Shown piece after piece: positions 34,938 through 43,873 of a stretch of DNA of 64,000 nt. The position numbers and the translations under genes were made by a program. The notes beneath the pieces were generated by a model that did no database searches, was not told the origin of the DNA, and saw only the letters and a program-made list of their open reading frames with translations. The stretch covers positions 86,330 to 150,329 of the forward strand of contig UQVZ01000002.1 in NCBI GenBank assembly GCA_900544675.1, written 5' to 3'. The DNA comes from an uncultured Bacteroides sp. (lineage in GTDB: Bacteria > Bacteroidota > Bacteroidia > Bacteroidales > Bacteroidaceae). Each line of letters opens with the position of its first letter. Positions within the stretch are counted from its first letter, which is position 1.

Positions 34938-35861
34938 TCAACTAATTTCATTGATATCATACGGGGTCTCCTGGTAGACGTAATAGTTCAGCCAGTTGGA
35001 GAACAAGAGGTTGGCAGTGCTCCGCCAACGCACCAACGGTCCCTTGTCGGGGTCATCGTCACGGTAATAGTTCTTCGGCATATCAATGGGAAGCCCTTTG
35101 CCCAAATCGCGCCGGTATTCCGTGTCGAGGGTATAAGGAGCATATTCCGAATGACCCGTCACGTAAAACTCACGCCCTCCGCGAGCCATCACGATATGTA
35201 CACCCGCATCTTCCGACTCGGATATGACCTGCAAGCCGGGACAGCGCTCGATGTCCTCACGGCGCACTTCGGTGTGGCGGCTATGGGGCACGAAAAACAC
35301 ATCGTCGAACCCACGGAAGATAGGCAGCTTCTGGAAGCCTTCGCACACGTGATGTTCGAAGATGCCGAACATCTTCTTGTCGAGCGGATACTTGGGCACA
35401 CCGTAATGATGGTACAAGCCTGCCTGCGCCGCCCAACATATATACAGGGTGGAAGTAACGTGCGTGCGTGTCCAGTTGAATATATCTTGCAGTTCGCTCC
35501 AATAGTTCACGTCCTCGAACGCCAGGTGCTCCACCGGTGCGCCGGTGATAATCATCCCGTCGAACTTCTCGTCGCGCATCAGTTCGAAGTCACGGTAGAA
35601 CGCTTTCATATGCTCTATCGGCGTGTTCTTCGAAGTATGGCTTTTCAGCTTCATAAAGCTGACCTCTATCTGCAGGGGGGAGTTCGACAATAACCGTATC
35701 AGGTCGGTCTCAGTGGTAATCTTTATCGGCATCAGGTTGAGCACGACGATTTTCAGCGGACGGATATCTTGTGTGCTTGCCCGCGAGGTATCGATGACGA
35801 AGATGTTTTCTTCTTTCAGCAGGTCGATAGCGGGCAACTTATCAGGTAAATTTAATGGCAT
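34938..35861 (-). CDS. metA: Homoserine O-acyltransferase, MetA type (probably acetyl-CoA-using)
   Basis: This 307-residue enzyme starts MPLNLPDKLPAIDLLKEE and is a class I glutamine amidotransferase-fold homoserine transacylase of methionine synthesis. The catalytic Cys is in YICWAAQAG, and the His-x-Glu pair is in VTGHSEYAP. In family studies the residue after GAP(V/L) decides the acyl donor: Gly uses succinyl-CoA, Glu acetyl-CoA. Here the segment reads GAPVEHLAFEDV, a glutamate, so acetyl-CoA is predicted. A -7 box at 35887-35895 fixes the start at 35861 rather than 35912. Confidence 0.92.
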   Translation of the reverse strand: MPLNLPDKLPAIDLLKEENIFVIDTSRASTQDIRPLKIVVLNLMPIKITTETDLIRLLSNSPLQIEVSFMKLKSHTSKNTPIEHMKAFYRDFELMRDEKFDGMIITGAPVEHLAFEDVNYWSELQDIFNWTRTHVTSTLYICWAAQAGLYHHYGVPKYPLDKKMFGIFEHHVCEGFQKLPIFRGFDDVFFVPHSRHTEVRREDIERCPGLQVISESEDAGVHIVMARGGREFYVTGHSEYAPYTLDTEYRRDLGKGLPIDMPKNYYRDDDPDKGPLVRWRSTANLLFSNWLNYYVYQETPYDINEIS

Positions 35862-35886
35862 AGAAACATTGGTTTTTAAATCACCC

Positions 35887-35895
35887 GCAAAGGTA
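35887..35895 (-). promoter_or_regulatory. -7 promoter element for metA
   Basis: Minus-strand TACCTTTGC matches TAnnTTTG plus C. The predicted leader is only about 20 nt, so no SAM riboswitch can fit. Confidence 0.6.
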
Positions 35896-35940
35896 AGAAA
35901 AATTTCGCACATCGGGAAGAAGGGAGGAGGGAGAGAATCG

Positions 35941-35978
35941 AAAAAGCCGGCAGCCTTGCTTTTTAGTCATGCCGGCTT
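35941..35978 (-). terminator. Terminator after the RhuM-PLD gene
   Basis: AAGCCGGCA and TGCCGGCTT form a 9-bp stem. On the minus strand a TTTTT run follows. It ends transcription from the RhuM-type gene. Confidence 0.75.
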
Positions 35979-36009
35979 GCAAATCTGCTGGGACGGGTGA
36001 TTGCCGTTT

Positions 36010-36849
36010 TTACAATAAAGCTGTTATGGCTATGGCTGGTATCTCTAATTTAGAGAAGGCAAACATCTTTTTGCCGAGGTCTTTCAGTGAGGCCCCGATG
36101 TGATAGATGTCTGTTCCGTCGATAATCAGGAAGCGGTCGTGGCATTTCTTGTAAGTGTGCAACTCTATCGGAGGATATTGGCTGTTATGTTTCTGCAAGT
36201 CCAGCTGCAACTGGTGGCTGACGGCTTGTGTGTAGATGTCGGCTGTCACGTCAGCATTCCGTTTGCTGAGCATCAGCAGAACCGATTCGTCCACATAGTT
36301 GTCTATCAGCAACAGGGATTTCCTGGCAGAGCGTATCAGGTCGGTGGCAAACTTGTAGGCATCAAACAACTGCCCATCGTAGAAGATGCCTTCCACGGGT
36401 GGAAGTGAGGTGCGGACAAAGAAGTCTATCTTCCGGGAATGTTCTGCCACGGTATGTTCCAGTTCGGTCAGGCGGCGGTTCACTGAATAGCCTTTCAGCA
36501 GGTATTCCTTCAATACGCCGTTCGCCCATTGGCGGAATTGTGTACCTCGGATGGATTTCACTCGGTAGCCTACGGAAATGATTACATCGAGGTTATAGCA
36601 CGTGATTTTACGTTTCACGTTGCGGTTGCCTTCTTTTTGAACTGTCAAGTATTCCTTGACAGTTGCCTCTTGCTTTAATTCGCCTTCCTTAAAGATGTTG
36701 TTGATATGCAGGCTGATATTCTGCTTTGTCGAACTGAACAGTTCAACCATTTGCGCCTGCGTCAACCATACGGTCTCGTTTTCCAACCGCACTTCTAATT
36801 TCACTTCATTATCCGGCTGATAGATTATAATTTCTCCTTGGTTTTCCAT
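36010..36849 (-). CDS. RhuM-family DNA-binding protein fused to a phospholipase-D-like domain
   Basis: This 279-residue protein opens MENQGEIIIYQPDN. Residues 20-150 match RhuM: VWLTQAQMVELF, SKQNISLHINNI-type helix and the strongly conserved YNLDVIISVGYRVKSIRGTQ (20-residue core). The C-terminal third (about 170-275) looks like a phospholipase D-like domain, with LLLIDNYVDESVL and KCHDRFLIIDG followed by YHIGASLKDLGKK, the single HxK/R-D half-motif. RhuM is called virulence-associated but its biochemistry is unknown. It stands alone with its own promoter and terminator. Confidence 0.82.
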   Translation of the reverse strand: MENQGEIIIYQPDNEVKLEVRLENETVWLTQAQMVELFSSTKQNISLHINNIFKEGELKQEATVKEYLTVQKEGNRNVKRKITCYNLDVIISVGYRVKSIRGTQFRQWANGVLKEYLLKGYSVNRRLTELEHTVAEHSRKIDFFVRTSLPPVEGIFYDGQLFDAYKFATDLIRSARKSLLLIDNYVDESVLLMLSKRNADVTADIYTQAVSHQLQLDLQKHNSQYPPIELHTYKKCHDRFLIIDGTDIYHIGASLKDLGKKMFAFSKLEIPAIAITALL

Positions 36850-36874
36850 TGATATTACATTTTCTTTTAAAAAC

Positions 36875-36883
36875 GCAAACATA
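36875..36883 (-). promoter_or_regulatory. -7 promoter element for the RhuM-PLD gene
   Basis: Minus-strand TATGTTTGC fits TAnnTTTG plus C. It is about 25 bases before the ATG at 36849 and excludes the longer frame from 36882. Confidence 0.55.
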
Positions 36884-36959
36884 CATAAATTTCTACGTTT
36901 TTATGCCGGTACAATAAAAAATGGCTAAAGTTACTTTTAGGGGGAGGAAGCGTGCGACA

Positions 36960-36982
36960 GTTGTCAAGTATTTCTTGACAAC
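36960..36982. repeat. 9-bp inverted repeat upstream of the RhuM promoter
   Basis: GTTGTCAAG and CTTGACAAC surround a TATTT loop. A close copy, CTGTCAAGTATTCCTTGACAG, lies inside the RhuM coding sequence at about 36642-36662. Outer GTGCG/CGCAC words extend the upstream copy. Confidence 0.65.
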
Positions 36983-37061
36983 TGCCCTGCCGCACAAATC
37001 TTCTACCGTTCCATCGGATTTGAAATCAAGCATGGCAACCCCCGTTAAATGCTTGGTAGCT

Positions 37062-37402
37062 CTATGACCGCATCATAATCCCATCGTCATTAGCGTCGAG
37101 AAGTCCGTCCCCATTAGTGTCTCCTCCCCTTATACGTGTGGAAGTTTTCACCGCATCGCCATTCTGATAAGTAATTTGCATCGTTTCTGTAAATTTCCCC
37201 GGGTATGTTCCGCAGCAACCAGATGACCTTCGGCATCATATTCCAGCATCCAGACAGAATCGCCGTAATAACGTTCCGTCTCATTACATACTTCTGCATA
37301 GCCATCGCTATTGAGCTGCAACTCAAGAACGGCATCCTGCTCGCCTTCATCATCCGTTACCGTGATGTTTACCAGATTCTGTGATGCAACCTCATCATCC
37401 AT
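37062..37402 (-). pseudogene. Frameshifted secreted-protein remnant with calcium-binding-like tail
   Basis: Frame A from 37402 encodes LNSDGYAEVCNETERYYGDS and EYDAEGHLVAAEHTRGN. Near 37190-37198 the sense moves to another frame that continues TETMQITYQNGDAVKTST and GGDTNGDGLLDANDDGIM before a stop at 37064-37062. Together they look like one beta-rich, DUF4595-type secreted protein ending in a D-x-N-x-D-G calcium loop, broken by a one-base shift. A stop precedes the first ATG and the expected signal peptide is absent, so the 5' end is also lost. Confidence 0.65.
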
Positions 37403-37573
37403 AAATTACGGTCTTCCCAGTTCCCTTCAGAAACCTATTTAAATGTTAAACCACGGAGCGTGGAATTGAAATGTCAAATACGCACAACACCCCTTAATTG
37501 CTTTTATTGACCAATTAAAAAAACATTAATAAGATACAAAACAGTATACAAGAATTATTTGCCGGCAAAAATG

Positions 37574-37619
37574 AAAAAAGCCGACAATCTTGCTTTTCAT
37601 TGGCAAAACTGTCGGCTTT
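37574..37619 (-). terminator. Terminator of the metal-efflux operon
   Basis: AAAGCCGACA (37577-37586) and TGTCGGCTTT (37610-37619) form a 10-bp stem. On the minus strand it is followed by TTTTTTC. It lies about 60 bases after the TolC-type gene. Confidence 0.8.
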
Positions 37620-37677
37620 AACTTCTCTAACTCCTTTAACTTCTAACGAAGCGCAGCGAAGTGATAACTCCTTTCAA

Positions 37678-38850
37678 TCATAACCGGTTCTTGTAAATAT
37701 CCGCCATCAACTTCTGGTACTGATTCTCCAGCTCGATGTATGCCTGAAGGTTGCGGTAGATATTGTCCGCTTCGGTATAGAACTCGATGATGGAAAGCTG
37801 GCCGGCTTTCACCGCCTCGTTGAGCAAAGCCAAAGTTTTATGCATCAAAACGACATCGTATGCCCGCATCGCCTCGCGCAACTGGCACATTTCGTTATAA
37901 CGGCTCTGCACCTGGGCTTCTGCCTGCAAGCGGGCGTTTTCCATCTGCAGCTTGGCACCGGCTGCCTGCGCACGGGCTATCTTCCCTTTCTTCCGGTTGG
38001 AGAACAAAGGAAAACTCCCCCCTACCAGGAAACCGTTGCTCTTTTCGTCCAGTGACGTATTGCGTCGATAACCGACTTCTATTTTAGGCAACCAGCTCTG
38101 GCGGTTCACCTTCAATTCTTTCTCGGCAGCACGGGCGTTGGCATCCGCCGCAAGCAGAGTGGCATCGGTCGACATCACCTCATCATAAAGTGCATTGTAA
38201 TCGTTCAGTTCCTCCATACGGGGATATTCATCCGCCGAGAACTCCAGCGGCAAGTTCCCGTTCATTGCCAGCAATTGCTGGAGGGCTGTGCGATGGGCGG
38301 CATTGTTCTGAGCCACTTCGGTCTGCACACTCATCCGTTCCATCTTGATTTTATTCACCTCGAGCACACCGGCATCGCCTTCCTGCAAGCGTTTTTCGAA
38401 CAAAGCAAGCAGCTCGTCGGCATTCTTTGCCCGTGCGGCAAGCAACGCCTGTTGCTGGTTCAGCATAATCAGGTCGAAGCAAAGATTCTTGGCGTTCAAC
38501 AGGATATCACGGCGCACCACTTGCTGCTGGCGGTCGAGAGCTTCCTGTTTCCATTTGCCCGATTGCCGACGTGCCGCATAAAGAGTGGGAAAATCAAATC
38601 CTTGCGTCACCACCAGCTCGGAGCTGGACATCCCCGTAATGCCTCGCGTATAAAACGGGCTGTACTCCACCGACGGGTCTTCCAGATTGTTTTCCGTCTG
38701 CACTTCCAGTTTCGAAGCCAATGTATTTTGGCGTTGTGCCTGCAGCTCCTTGTTGTTCTGTTCTATCTGAGCCAGCACTTCTTCTATCGTTTGTGCCTGC
38801 ATCGTGGAAAAAGCCAGGCAGGCCACGGCTAACATATATTTCAGTTTCAT
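37678..38850 (-). CDS. TolC-family outer-membrane efflux protein (CusC/CzcC-like)
   Basis: This 390-residue protein has signal peptide MKLKYMLAVACLAFSTMQAQ. Two halves of the OEP coiled-coil barrel follow (QNNKELQAQRQNTLASKLEVQ; RAAEKELKVNRQSWLPKIEVGY), the usual layout of metal-efflux outer-membrane channels. It is the third gene of adaptor, RND pump and channel on one strand and should form the tripartite exit. The ATG at 38850 gives a normal signal peptide; the frame extends 11 codons upstream. Confidence 0.88.
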   Translation of the reverse strand: MKLKYMLAVACLAFSTMQAQTIEEVLAQIEQNNKELQAQRQNTLASKLEVQTENNLEDPSVEYSPFYTRGITGMSSSELVVTQGFDFPTLYAARRQSGKWKQEALDRQQQVVRRDILLNAKNLCFDLIMLNQQQALLAARAKNADELLALFEKRLQEGDAGVLEVNKIKMERMSVQTEVAQNNAAHRTALQQLLAMNGNLPLEFSADEYPRMEELNDYNALYDEVMSTDATLLAADANARAAEKELKVNRQSWLPKIEVGYRRNTSLDEKSNGFLVGGSFPLFSNRKKGKIARAQAAGAKLQMENARLQAEAQVQSRYNEMCQLREAMRAYDVVLMHKTLALLNEAVKAGQLSIIEFYTEADNIYRNLQAYIELENQYQKLMADIYKNRL

Positions 38851-38875
38851 AGTTGATTCTATATTAAAATTGATT

Positions 38876-38946
38876 TTCACCACAGATTACACAGATTTAA
38901 TATTTTAATTATTCTACTGATTTAATCCGTGTAATCTGTGGTAGAA
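38876..38946. repeat. Inverted repeat of the CACAGATTACACAGATT family
   Basis: The left arm is 38876-38897. The right arm, 38924 onward, is AATCCGTGTAATCTGTGGTAG. The right arm supplies the last codons and stop of the RND pump gene. Confidence 0.85.
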
Positions 38947-41900
38947 GACCGGTGCATCAGTTCGTAGACGATGGGGACGATGAAGGCATTGAGGAAGGTC
39001 GAGGTAAGCAGACCGCCCAGAATGACTTTCGCCATCGGACTTTGGATTTCATTGCCCGGCAAATCGCCGCGCAAAGCCAGCGGAATCAATGCCAATGCCG
39101 ATGACAAGGCGGTCATCAGAATCGGATTCAGACGGTCCAGCGAACCGTGGACGATGCACTGGCGCAATCCCATCCCCTGCTCTTCGCGAAGCAAGTTATA
39201 GTGGCTGATAAGCAACATCCCGTTGCGGGTAGCGATACCGAACAGGGAAATGAATCCGATAATGGCTGGGATGCTCAACTCGCCCGTCGTGCAAAGCAGG
39301 ACAAACACACCTCCAATCAATGCCAAAGGCAAGTTTAGAAGAATGATGGCGCTTTGAACGGCATTCTTGAACTGCACATAAAGCAGGAGGAATATCACCA
39401 CAATGCTCATCAACGAAGCGAACAGCAAGGTGCGGCTGGCAGCCTGTTCGCTCTCAAACTGTCCTCCATATTCAATATGGTATCCTTCGGGAAGCCGGAT
39501 TTCTGCCTCCACCCGCTTGCGGATGTCGTTCACCACACTACGCAAGTCGCGTCCGCTGGTATTGGCAGAGATGACAATCTTACGTTTCACATTCTCGCGG
39601 TTAATGGTATTGGGACCCATCGACGATACCACATCCGCCACATAGCTCAACGGCACCTTCCGCCCCTCGGCATCATCTATCATCAGGTCTTTGATGTGTT
39701 CGATGGAGCCTCGGTTGTCTTCGGAGGCACGCACCACAAGGTTGAACGCCTTGCCTTGCTCGTACACCTGCGACACGGTTTCGCCAGCCATATTGACCGT
39801 AACAAACTCATTGAACTGAGCAAGGGAAATGCCGTATTTCGCCAACATCTCACGGCGCGGAATGATTTTCAGCTCCGGACGCTCGATTTGCTGCTCCACG
39901 TTCAGGTCGGCAATTCCTTCTACATCTTTCACCGCTTCTTTTATCTGGTTGCCCAAAGCAAACATCCGGTTCAGGTCGTCACCGAAAAGCTTGATGGCAA
40001 TGCTTGCCTGCGTACCGCTCAGCATCGCGTCGATGCGGTGGCTGATAGGTTGGCCGATTTCAATATTCGCTCCGGTGATGACCGAAAGTTTGCGGCGCAC
40101 CTCGTCGAGCAATTCCTTATGCGAACGGTCTTTCAACTCGAAAGGAGCTTCCAGTTCCGATACGTTCACGCCCAATGCGTGCTCGTCCAGCTCCGCACGT
40201 CCGGTCTTGCGGGCTACAGTCTGTATTTCAGGGATGGAAAGCAAAATCTCCTCTGCCTGCCGCCCTATCTTGTCCGACTCTTCCAGCGAAATGCCGGGCA
40301 AAGAACTGACATTGATGGTGAACGAACCTTCGTTGAAAGCCGGCAAGAAACTATGTCCTAAGGTGAAGAACAAGCCCAATGCCACCACGAACAAGGCTAC
40401 CGTACCCGTAAGCACCCCACGCTTGTGAGCCAATGCCCACAACAGACCGTTCTCGTAATGCTTTCTGAGCCATACGGCAAGAAAGGCTTCCTTGGGCAAC
40501 CCTTCTTTCTTCGAGCTTCCCAGCAGATAGCTGCAAAGCACCGGAGTAAGCGTAAGCGCCACGACCGTCGAGGCAAACAACGACACGATAAAAGCGATGC
40601 CCAACGGAATCAGCATACGTCCTTCCATCCCGCTCAAGAAGAACAAGGGGATAAAACTTACAATGATAATCAGCGTGGAGTTCAGAATCGGCATACGCAC
40701 TTCACGCGAAGCGTTGAACACCACTTCCAGTACAGGCTTGCGTTCGCCTGCCGGCAACATCCGGTTCTCACGCAAATGCTTCCACACATTCTCCACATCC
40801 ACAATCGCATCATCTACCAACGAGCCGATAGCAATCGCCATACCGCCCAGACTCATCGTATTGATGCTTAGCCCCATATAGTGAAGCGTCAAGATAGCCA
40901 CTACCAGCGAGAGGGGAAGCGTGACAAGCGAGATGATGGTCGTGCGCGTATTGGCAAGGAAAAGGAAAAGCACAATGACCACAAAAATGGCGCCTTCGTA
41001 AAGCGAATCCTTGACATTGCTGATGGAGCTTTCTATGAAACGCGACTGACGGAACGTATCGGTAGAGATATGTACGTCGGCAGGCAGGTTCTGTTGCAAA
41101 TCCTTCAAGGCAGCTTCCAGCTTTTCTGTCAGCTCGATGGTACCCGTATTAGGCTGTTTGGTCACCGTAATCAGCACGGCAGGCTTTCCTTTCTCCGATG
41201 CCACGCCTAACTTGGGTTGCTGAGCACCGATTTTCACATCTGCCACATCCTCCAGCATCACCGGCACACCGCCCGACAGCTTGATGACCGCACGTGACAT
41301 TTCCTTCACATCCTCGGTAGATACCACACCGCGCACGATATACTCGTTTCCATATTCATAAATCACTCCTCCGTTGGTGTTCTGATTCATTCCGCGGGTC
41401 ACTTCCATCACTTCGCCCAGCGTAACGCCGTAATGCTTCATACGTTCGGGATGAAGCAGAATCTGGTATTCCTTGATATCGCCGCCCAACACAGCCACCT
41501 GAGCCACACCGCCCGTAGAGAGCAGACGCGGACGGATGGTCCAATCGGCAAGCGTGCGCAAGTCGAGCATCGAAGTGCTATCGGCAGTCAAACCGACAAT
41601 CAGCAATTCGCCTAAGATAGACGACTGAGGTCCCAATGTGGGATTACCTACATTTTCGGGCAGGCTCTCGCCTACCGTTGCCAGCTTTTCGGATACAATC
41701 TGACGGGCCAGGTAGATATCGGTATCCCAGTCGAATTCCACCCATACCACCGAAAAGCCTGTCGTAGAAGACGAACGGACACGGCGTACTCCCGTAGCAC
41801 CGTTGACTGCCGTCTCGATAGGAAAAGTAACGAGCTGTTCCACCTCTTCGGCAGCCATTCCGCCGGCTTCCGTCATTACTACCACCGTAGGCGCGTTCAG

Positions 41901-42023
41901 GTCGGGAAACACATCCACCTCGGTATGGAAAGCGGTATAGGTTCCCCCTATCAGCAGAAGCAGCGATGCCACCAGCACCAACAACCTGTTCTGCAACGAA
42001 AAACGAATGATTTTATTCAGCAT
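38922..42023 (-). CDS. Heavy-metal efflux RND transporter (CusA/CzcA-like)
   Basis: This 1033-residue inner-membrane pump has twelve membrane segments and two large periplasmic loops. Family motifs include VDVFPDLNAPTVVVMTEAGG near the N-terminus and the proton-relay helix GGMAIAIGSLVDDAIVDVENV (DD pair) in TM4. Members export Cu/Ag or Co/Zn/Cd by proton antiport; the exact metal is unclear. The C-terminus ends RSSTTDYTD, coded by the adjacent dispersed repeat, so the tail was replaced by the repeat. It lies between adaptor and channel genes. Confidence 0.93.
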   Translation of the reverse strand: MLNKIIRFSLQNRLLVLVASLLLLIGGTYTAFHTEVDVFPDLNAPTVVVMTEAGGMAAEEVEQLVTFPIETAVNGATGVRRVRSSSTTGFSVVWVEFDWDTDIYLARQIVSEKLATVGESLPENVGNPTLGPQSSILGELLIVGLTADSTSMLDLRTLADWTIRPRLLSTGGVAQVAVLGGDIKEYQILLHPERMKHYGVTLGEVMEVTRGMNQNTNGGVIYEYGNEYIVRGVVSTEDVKEMSRAVIKLSGGVPVMLEDVADVKIGAQQPKLGVASEKGKPAVLITVTKQPNTGTIELTEKLEAALKDLQQNLPADVHISTDTFRQSRFIESSISNVKDSLYEGAIFVVIVLFLFLANTRTTIISLVTLPLSLVVAILTLHYMGLSINTMSLGGMAIAIGSLVDDAIVDVENVWKHLRENRMLPAGERKPVLEVVFNASREVRMPILNSTLIIIVSFIPLFFLSGMEGRMLIPLGIAFIVSLFASTVVALTLTPVLCSYLLGSSKKEGLPKEAFLAVWLRKHYENGLLWALAHKRGVLTGTVALFVVALGLFFTLGHSFLPAFNEGSFTINVSSLPGISLEESDKIGRQAEEILLSIPEIQTVARKTGRAELDEHALGVNVSELEAPFELKDRSHKELLDEVRRKLSVITGANIEIGQPISHRIDAMLSGTQASIAIKLFGDDLNRMFALGNQIKEAVKDVEGIADLNVEQQIERPELKIIPRREMLAKYGISLAQFNEFVTVNMAGETVSQVYEQGKAFNLVVRASEDNRGSIEHIKDLMIDDAEGRKVPLSYVADVVSSMGPNTINRENVKRKIVISANTSGRDLRSVVNDIRKRVEAEIRLPEGYHIEYGGQFESEQAASRTLLFASLMSIVVIFLLLYVQFKNAVQSAIILLNLPLALIGGVFVLLCTTGELSIPAIIGFISLFGIATRNGMLLISHYNLLREEQGMGLRQCIVHGSLDRLNPILMTALSSALALIPLALRGDLPGNEIQSPMAKVILGGLLTSTFLNAFIVPIVYELMHRSSTTDYTD

Positions 42024-42041
42024 AATGCAACACCCTCCCGA

Positions 42042-43190
42042 TTAATGATTATGTGTATGGGCAGGAATCGCATTGCTTGCCGAAGCCAGCTTGACGTGAA
42101 TGGCACCCTCGGTCACCAGCTTCTCGCCTTCTTTCAGTCCCGAGAGGATTTCGATACGCGCACCGTCACTCAGTCCTGTCTTCACTTCACGTTTCCGGTA
42201 GCATTCGGCATCCAATTGGACATACACAAACTTCACGCCCTGCTCTTCGGTCAGTGCCGACAAGGGAGCGCTGATGACTCCCTGACGCTTGCCCGAAAGC
42301 AGATAGACTTCGGTAAAGGCTCCGGGAAGTATCTCACCCCGATTATCAAACTCGAACGTGACAGGAATATAATAAGAGGTGTCGCCGATAGACTTGCCGT
42401 AAGAAAGCAAGCGGCCGTTCAGCGAATCCAACTGATAGACACGGTCATCATACGAGGTACAGAAATTGGCAGAAGCCACCTTACGCAAAGCCGGATAATA
42501 ACGTTCCGACACATCAGCCCGTAACCTTAGCCGGCGTGTCTGGGTCACTGTCATCAGGGGTTGGCCTACTGTCACATAGTCGCCCTCTTTTACCAGGCAC
42601 GATTTCACATACCCCGAAATGGGTGTCCGCACCGATACGCCTTTCCCGTCGCTGCTGGGCGATAAAGCTTCGTAAGCAATCCGTGCGTTTTCGTAAGCCT
42701 CCTTCAGCTGATTGAAGTCTTTTTTCGAAACAATCTGGCTATCCACTAATTTGGCAGCCCGCTCATATTCGGCCTTGGCGGTCTCGTAAGCGACCCGTGC
42801 CCGGTTGACTACATCACCGTCTTGGATATGGCTGCCCGATACGGTCAGCACCGCATTGCCTTCCGATACTTGCATTCCTTCTACCAACGGTCGTACAAAC
42901 GAAACCACCCCTGCCGTGCTTGCCACTACAGTCACTTCATCACCCTGCACGGCAAGCACCTGTCCGCTGGCAGGAATCACCTCACGAAATGTCCCTGCCT
43001 TCACAGTTTCCACCTTTACCCCGGCAGCCTGGGCTTTCTCCGGAGCCAGAATTATTTCACCCGAAGCGCCGTGTGCCGCTTCCTGTTCATGCATTTCCTC
43101 TTCTTCGTGTTCGTGGGTATGTTTTTCTCCTCCCCCACAGGAAACCAACGCCAACAAGGCGAAAGCTCCCACCATCATACTTTTCTTCAT
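42042..43190 (-). CDS. Periplasmic adaptor (membrane fusion) protein, CusB/CzcB-like
   Basis: This 382-residue lipoprotein starts MKKSMMVGAFALLALVSCGG with lipobox LVSC. The mature N-terminus is His/Glu-rich (KHTHEHEEEEMHEQEAAHG), suited to metal binding. Barrel-sandwich and hairpin domains follow (GQVLAVQGDEVTVVASTAG; YETAKAEYERAAKLVDSQIV), then the beta-barrel region. It should link the RND pump to the TolC channel. The 30 upstream codons in the open frame lack a signal peptide and are excluded. Confidence 0.9.
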   Translation of the reverse strand: MKKSMMVGAFALLALVSCGGGEKHTHEHEEEEMHEQEAAHGASGEIILAPEKAQAAGVKVETVKAGTFREVIPASGQVLAVQGDEVTVVASTAGVVSFVRPLVEGMQVSEGNAVLTVSGSHIQDGDVVNRARVAYETAKAEYERAAKLVDSQIVSKKDFNQLKEAYENARIAYEALSPSSDGKGVSVRTPISGYVKSCLVKEGDYVTVGQPLMTVTQTRRLRLRADVSERYYPALRKVASANFCTSYDDRVYQLDSLNGRLLSYGKSIGDTSYYIPVTFEFDNRGEILPGAFTEVYLLSGKRQGVISAPLSALTEEQGVKFVYVQLDAECYRKREVKTGLSDGARIEILSGLKEGEKLVTEGAIHVKLASASNAIPAHTHNH

Positions 43191-43273
43191 CGATATGTCT
43201 TTTTTGATTTTACTTTCTTTTTCCGAGGGCAAAAGTAAAGCATCTGCCCGGCAACTAAGTTGCAATCTAAGAC

Positions 43274-43428
43274 TCACCACAGATTACACAGATTAATTAA
43301 ATTAACAATTGAAAATTAATAGTTAATAACGGGCAATCTTGTCACGCCGAATTTGCAATCCAGAGTGACAAGAATCATAAAATCCGCGTAATCTAACGCA
43401 TTAAAAAATCTGTGTAATCTGTGGTGAA
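43274..43428. repeat. Paired arms of the CACAGATTACACAGATT family around a second repeat
   Basis: The left arm is 43274-43294 and the right arm is 43407-43428. Between them lies a GTCACGCCGAATTTGCAATC-type hairpin (43338-43372). The right arm encodes the tail of the DUF6769-like gene. Confidence 0.85.
43338..43372. repeat. Hairpin repeat with ACGCCGAATTTGCAAT core, copy 1
   Basis: CTTGTCAC and GTGACAAG form the arms. The 29-base core at 43341-43369 matches the loop of the terminator at 63728-63756 at most positions, showing a dispersed structured repeat. Confidence 0.7.
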
Positions 43429-43844
43429 AAACAGGGAGGAGCACGCAAGCCCGTATCTCGGGCCACATCTTGCGTGTGCAGATTCTCGATATACATCCCG
43501 TCATAAAGCTGGCTGGCTTCGGGGACATACACCAAGTTCAACAGGTAAGTGAAAGTATAAAGAATTGTATAAAAGGCATAATCGGGAACCACCGAATCCT
43601 GATGGGGATGGGAAGTGGCACACTGGAAATGAGTGACACACCCCGATGAACACGTGTGGCGGTCGCCATCGCCCTCGTGATGCATCTGGTCGGCACACGA
43701 TGCGCTTCCAGCACACGTAGCCAAGTCGGGGTGCAAGCAGAAATAGTCGGCATGATGATGATGCGGAAAGACCTCTGCTACCTGCATCAGCAAACAGATA
43801 GCCAGCAAAATCCACGCTCTGTTTTTCCGTCTTTCCTTCCTCAT
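43401..43844 (-). CDS. DUF6769-like small Cys/His-rich membrane protein
   Basis: This 147-residue protein has an N-terminal hydrophobic segment (AWILLAICLLMQVAEVFP) followed by FPHHHHADYFCLHPD and a Cys/His-rich stretch (ADQMHHEGDGDRHTCSSGC). A second hydrophobic region around FYTILYTFTYLLNLVYV follows. The metal-binding look and its place directly before a metal-efflux operon suggest a role in metal handling. The last residues (SPQITQIF) come from the adjacent dispersed repeat. I recall the family as DUF6769. Confidence 0.65.
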   Translation of the reverse strand: MRKERRKNRAWILLAICLLMQVAEVFPHHHHADYFCLHPDLATCAGSASCADQMHHEGDGDRHTCSSGCVTHFQCATSHPHQDSVVPDYAFYTILYTFTYLLNLVYVPEASQLYDGMYIENLHTQDVARDTGLRAPPCFSPQITQIF

Positions 43845-43873
43845 CCTCTTCTTAAAAAATCATAGATAACACG

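Noticed and set aside
35862..35935. SAM riboswitch before metA
   Set aside because: The -7 box leaves a leader of only about 20 nt, too short for any known SAM riboswitch.
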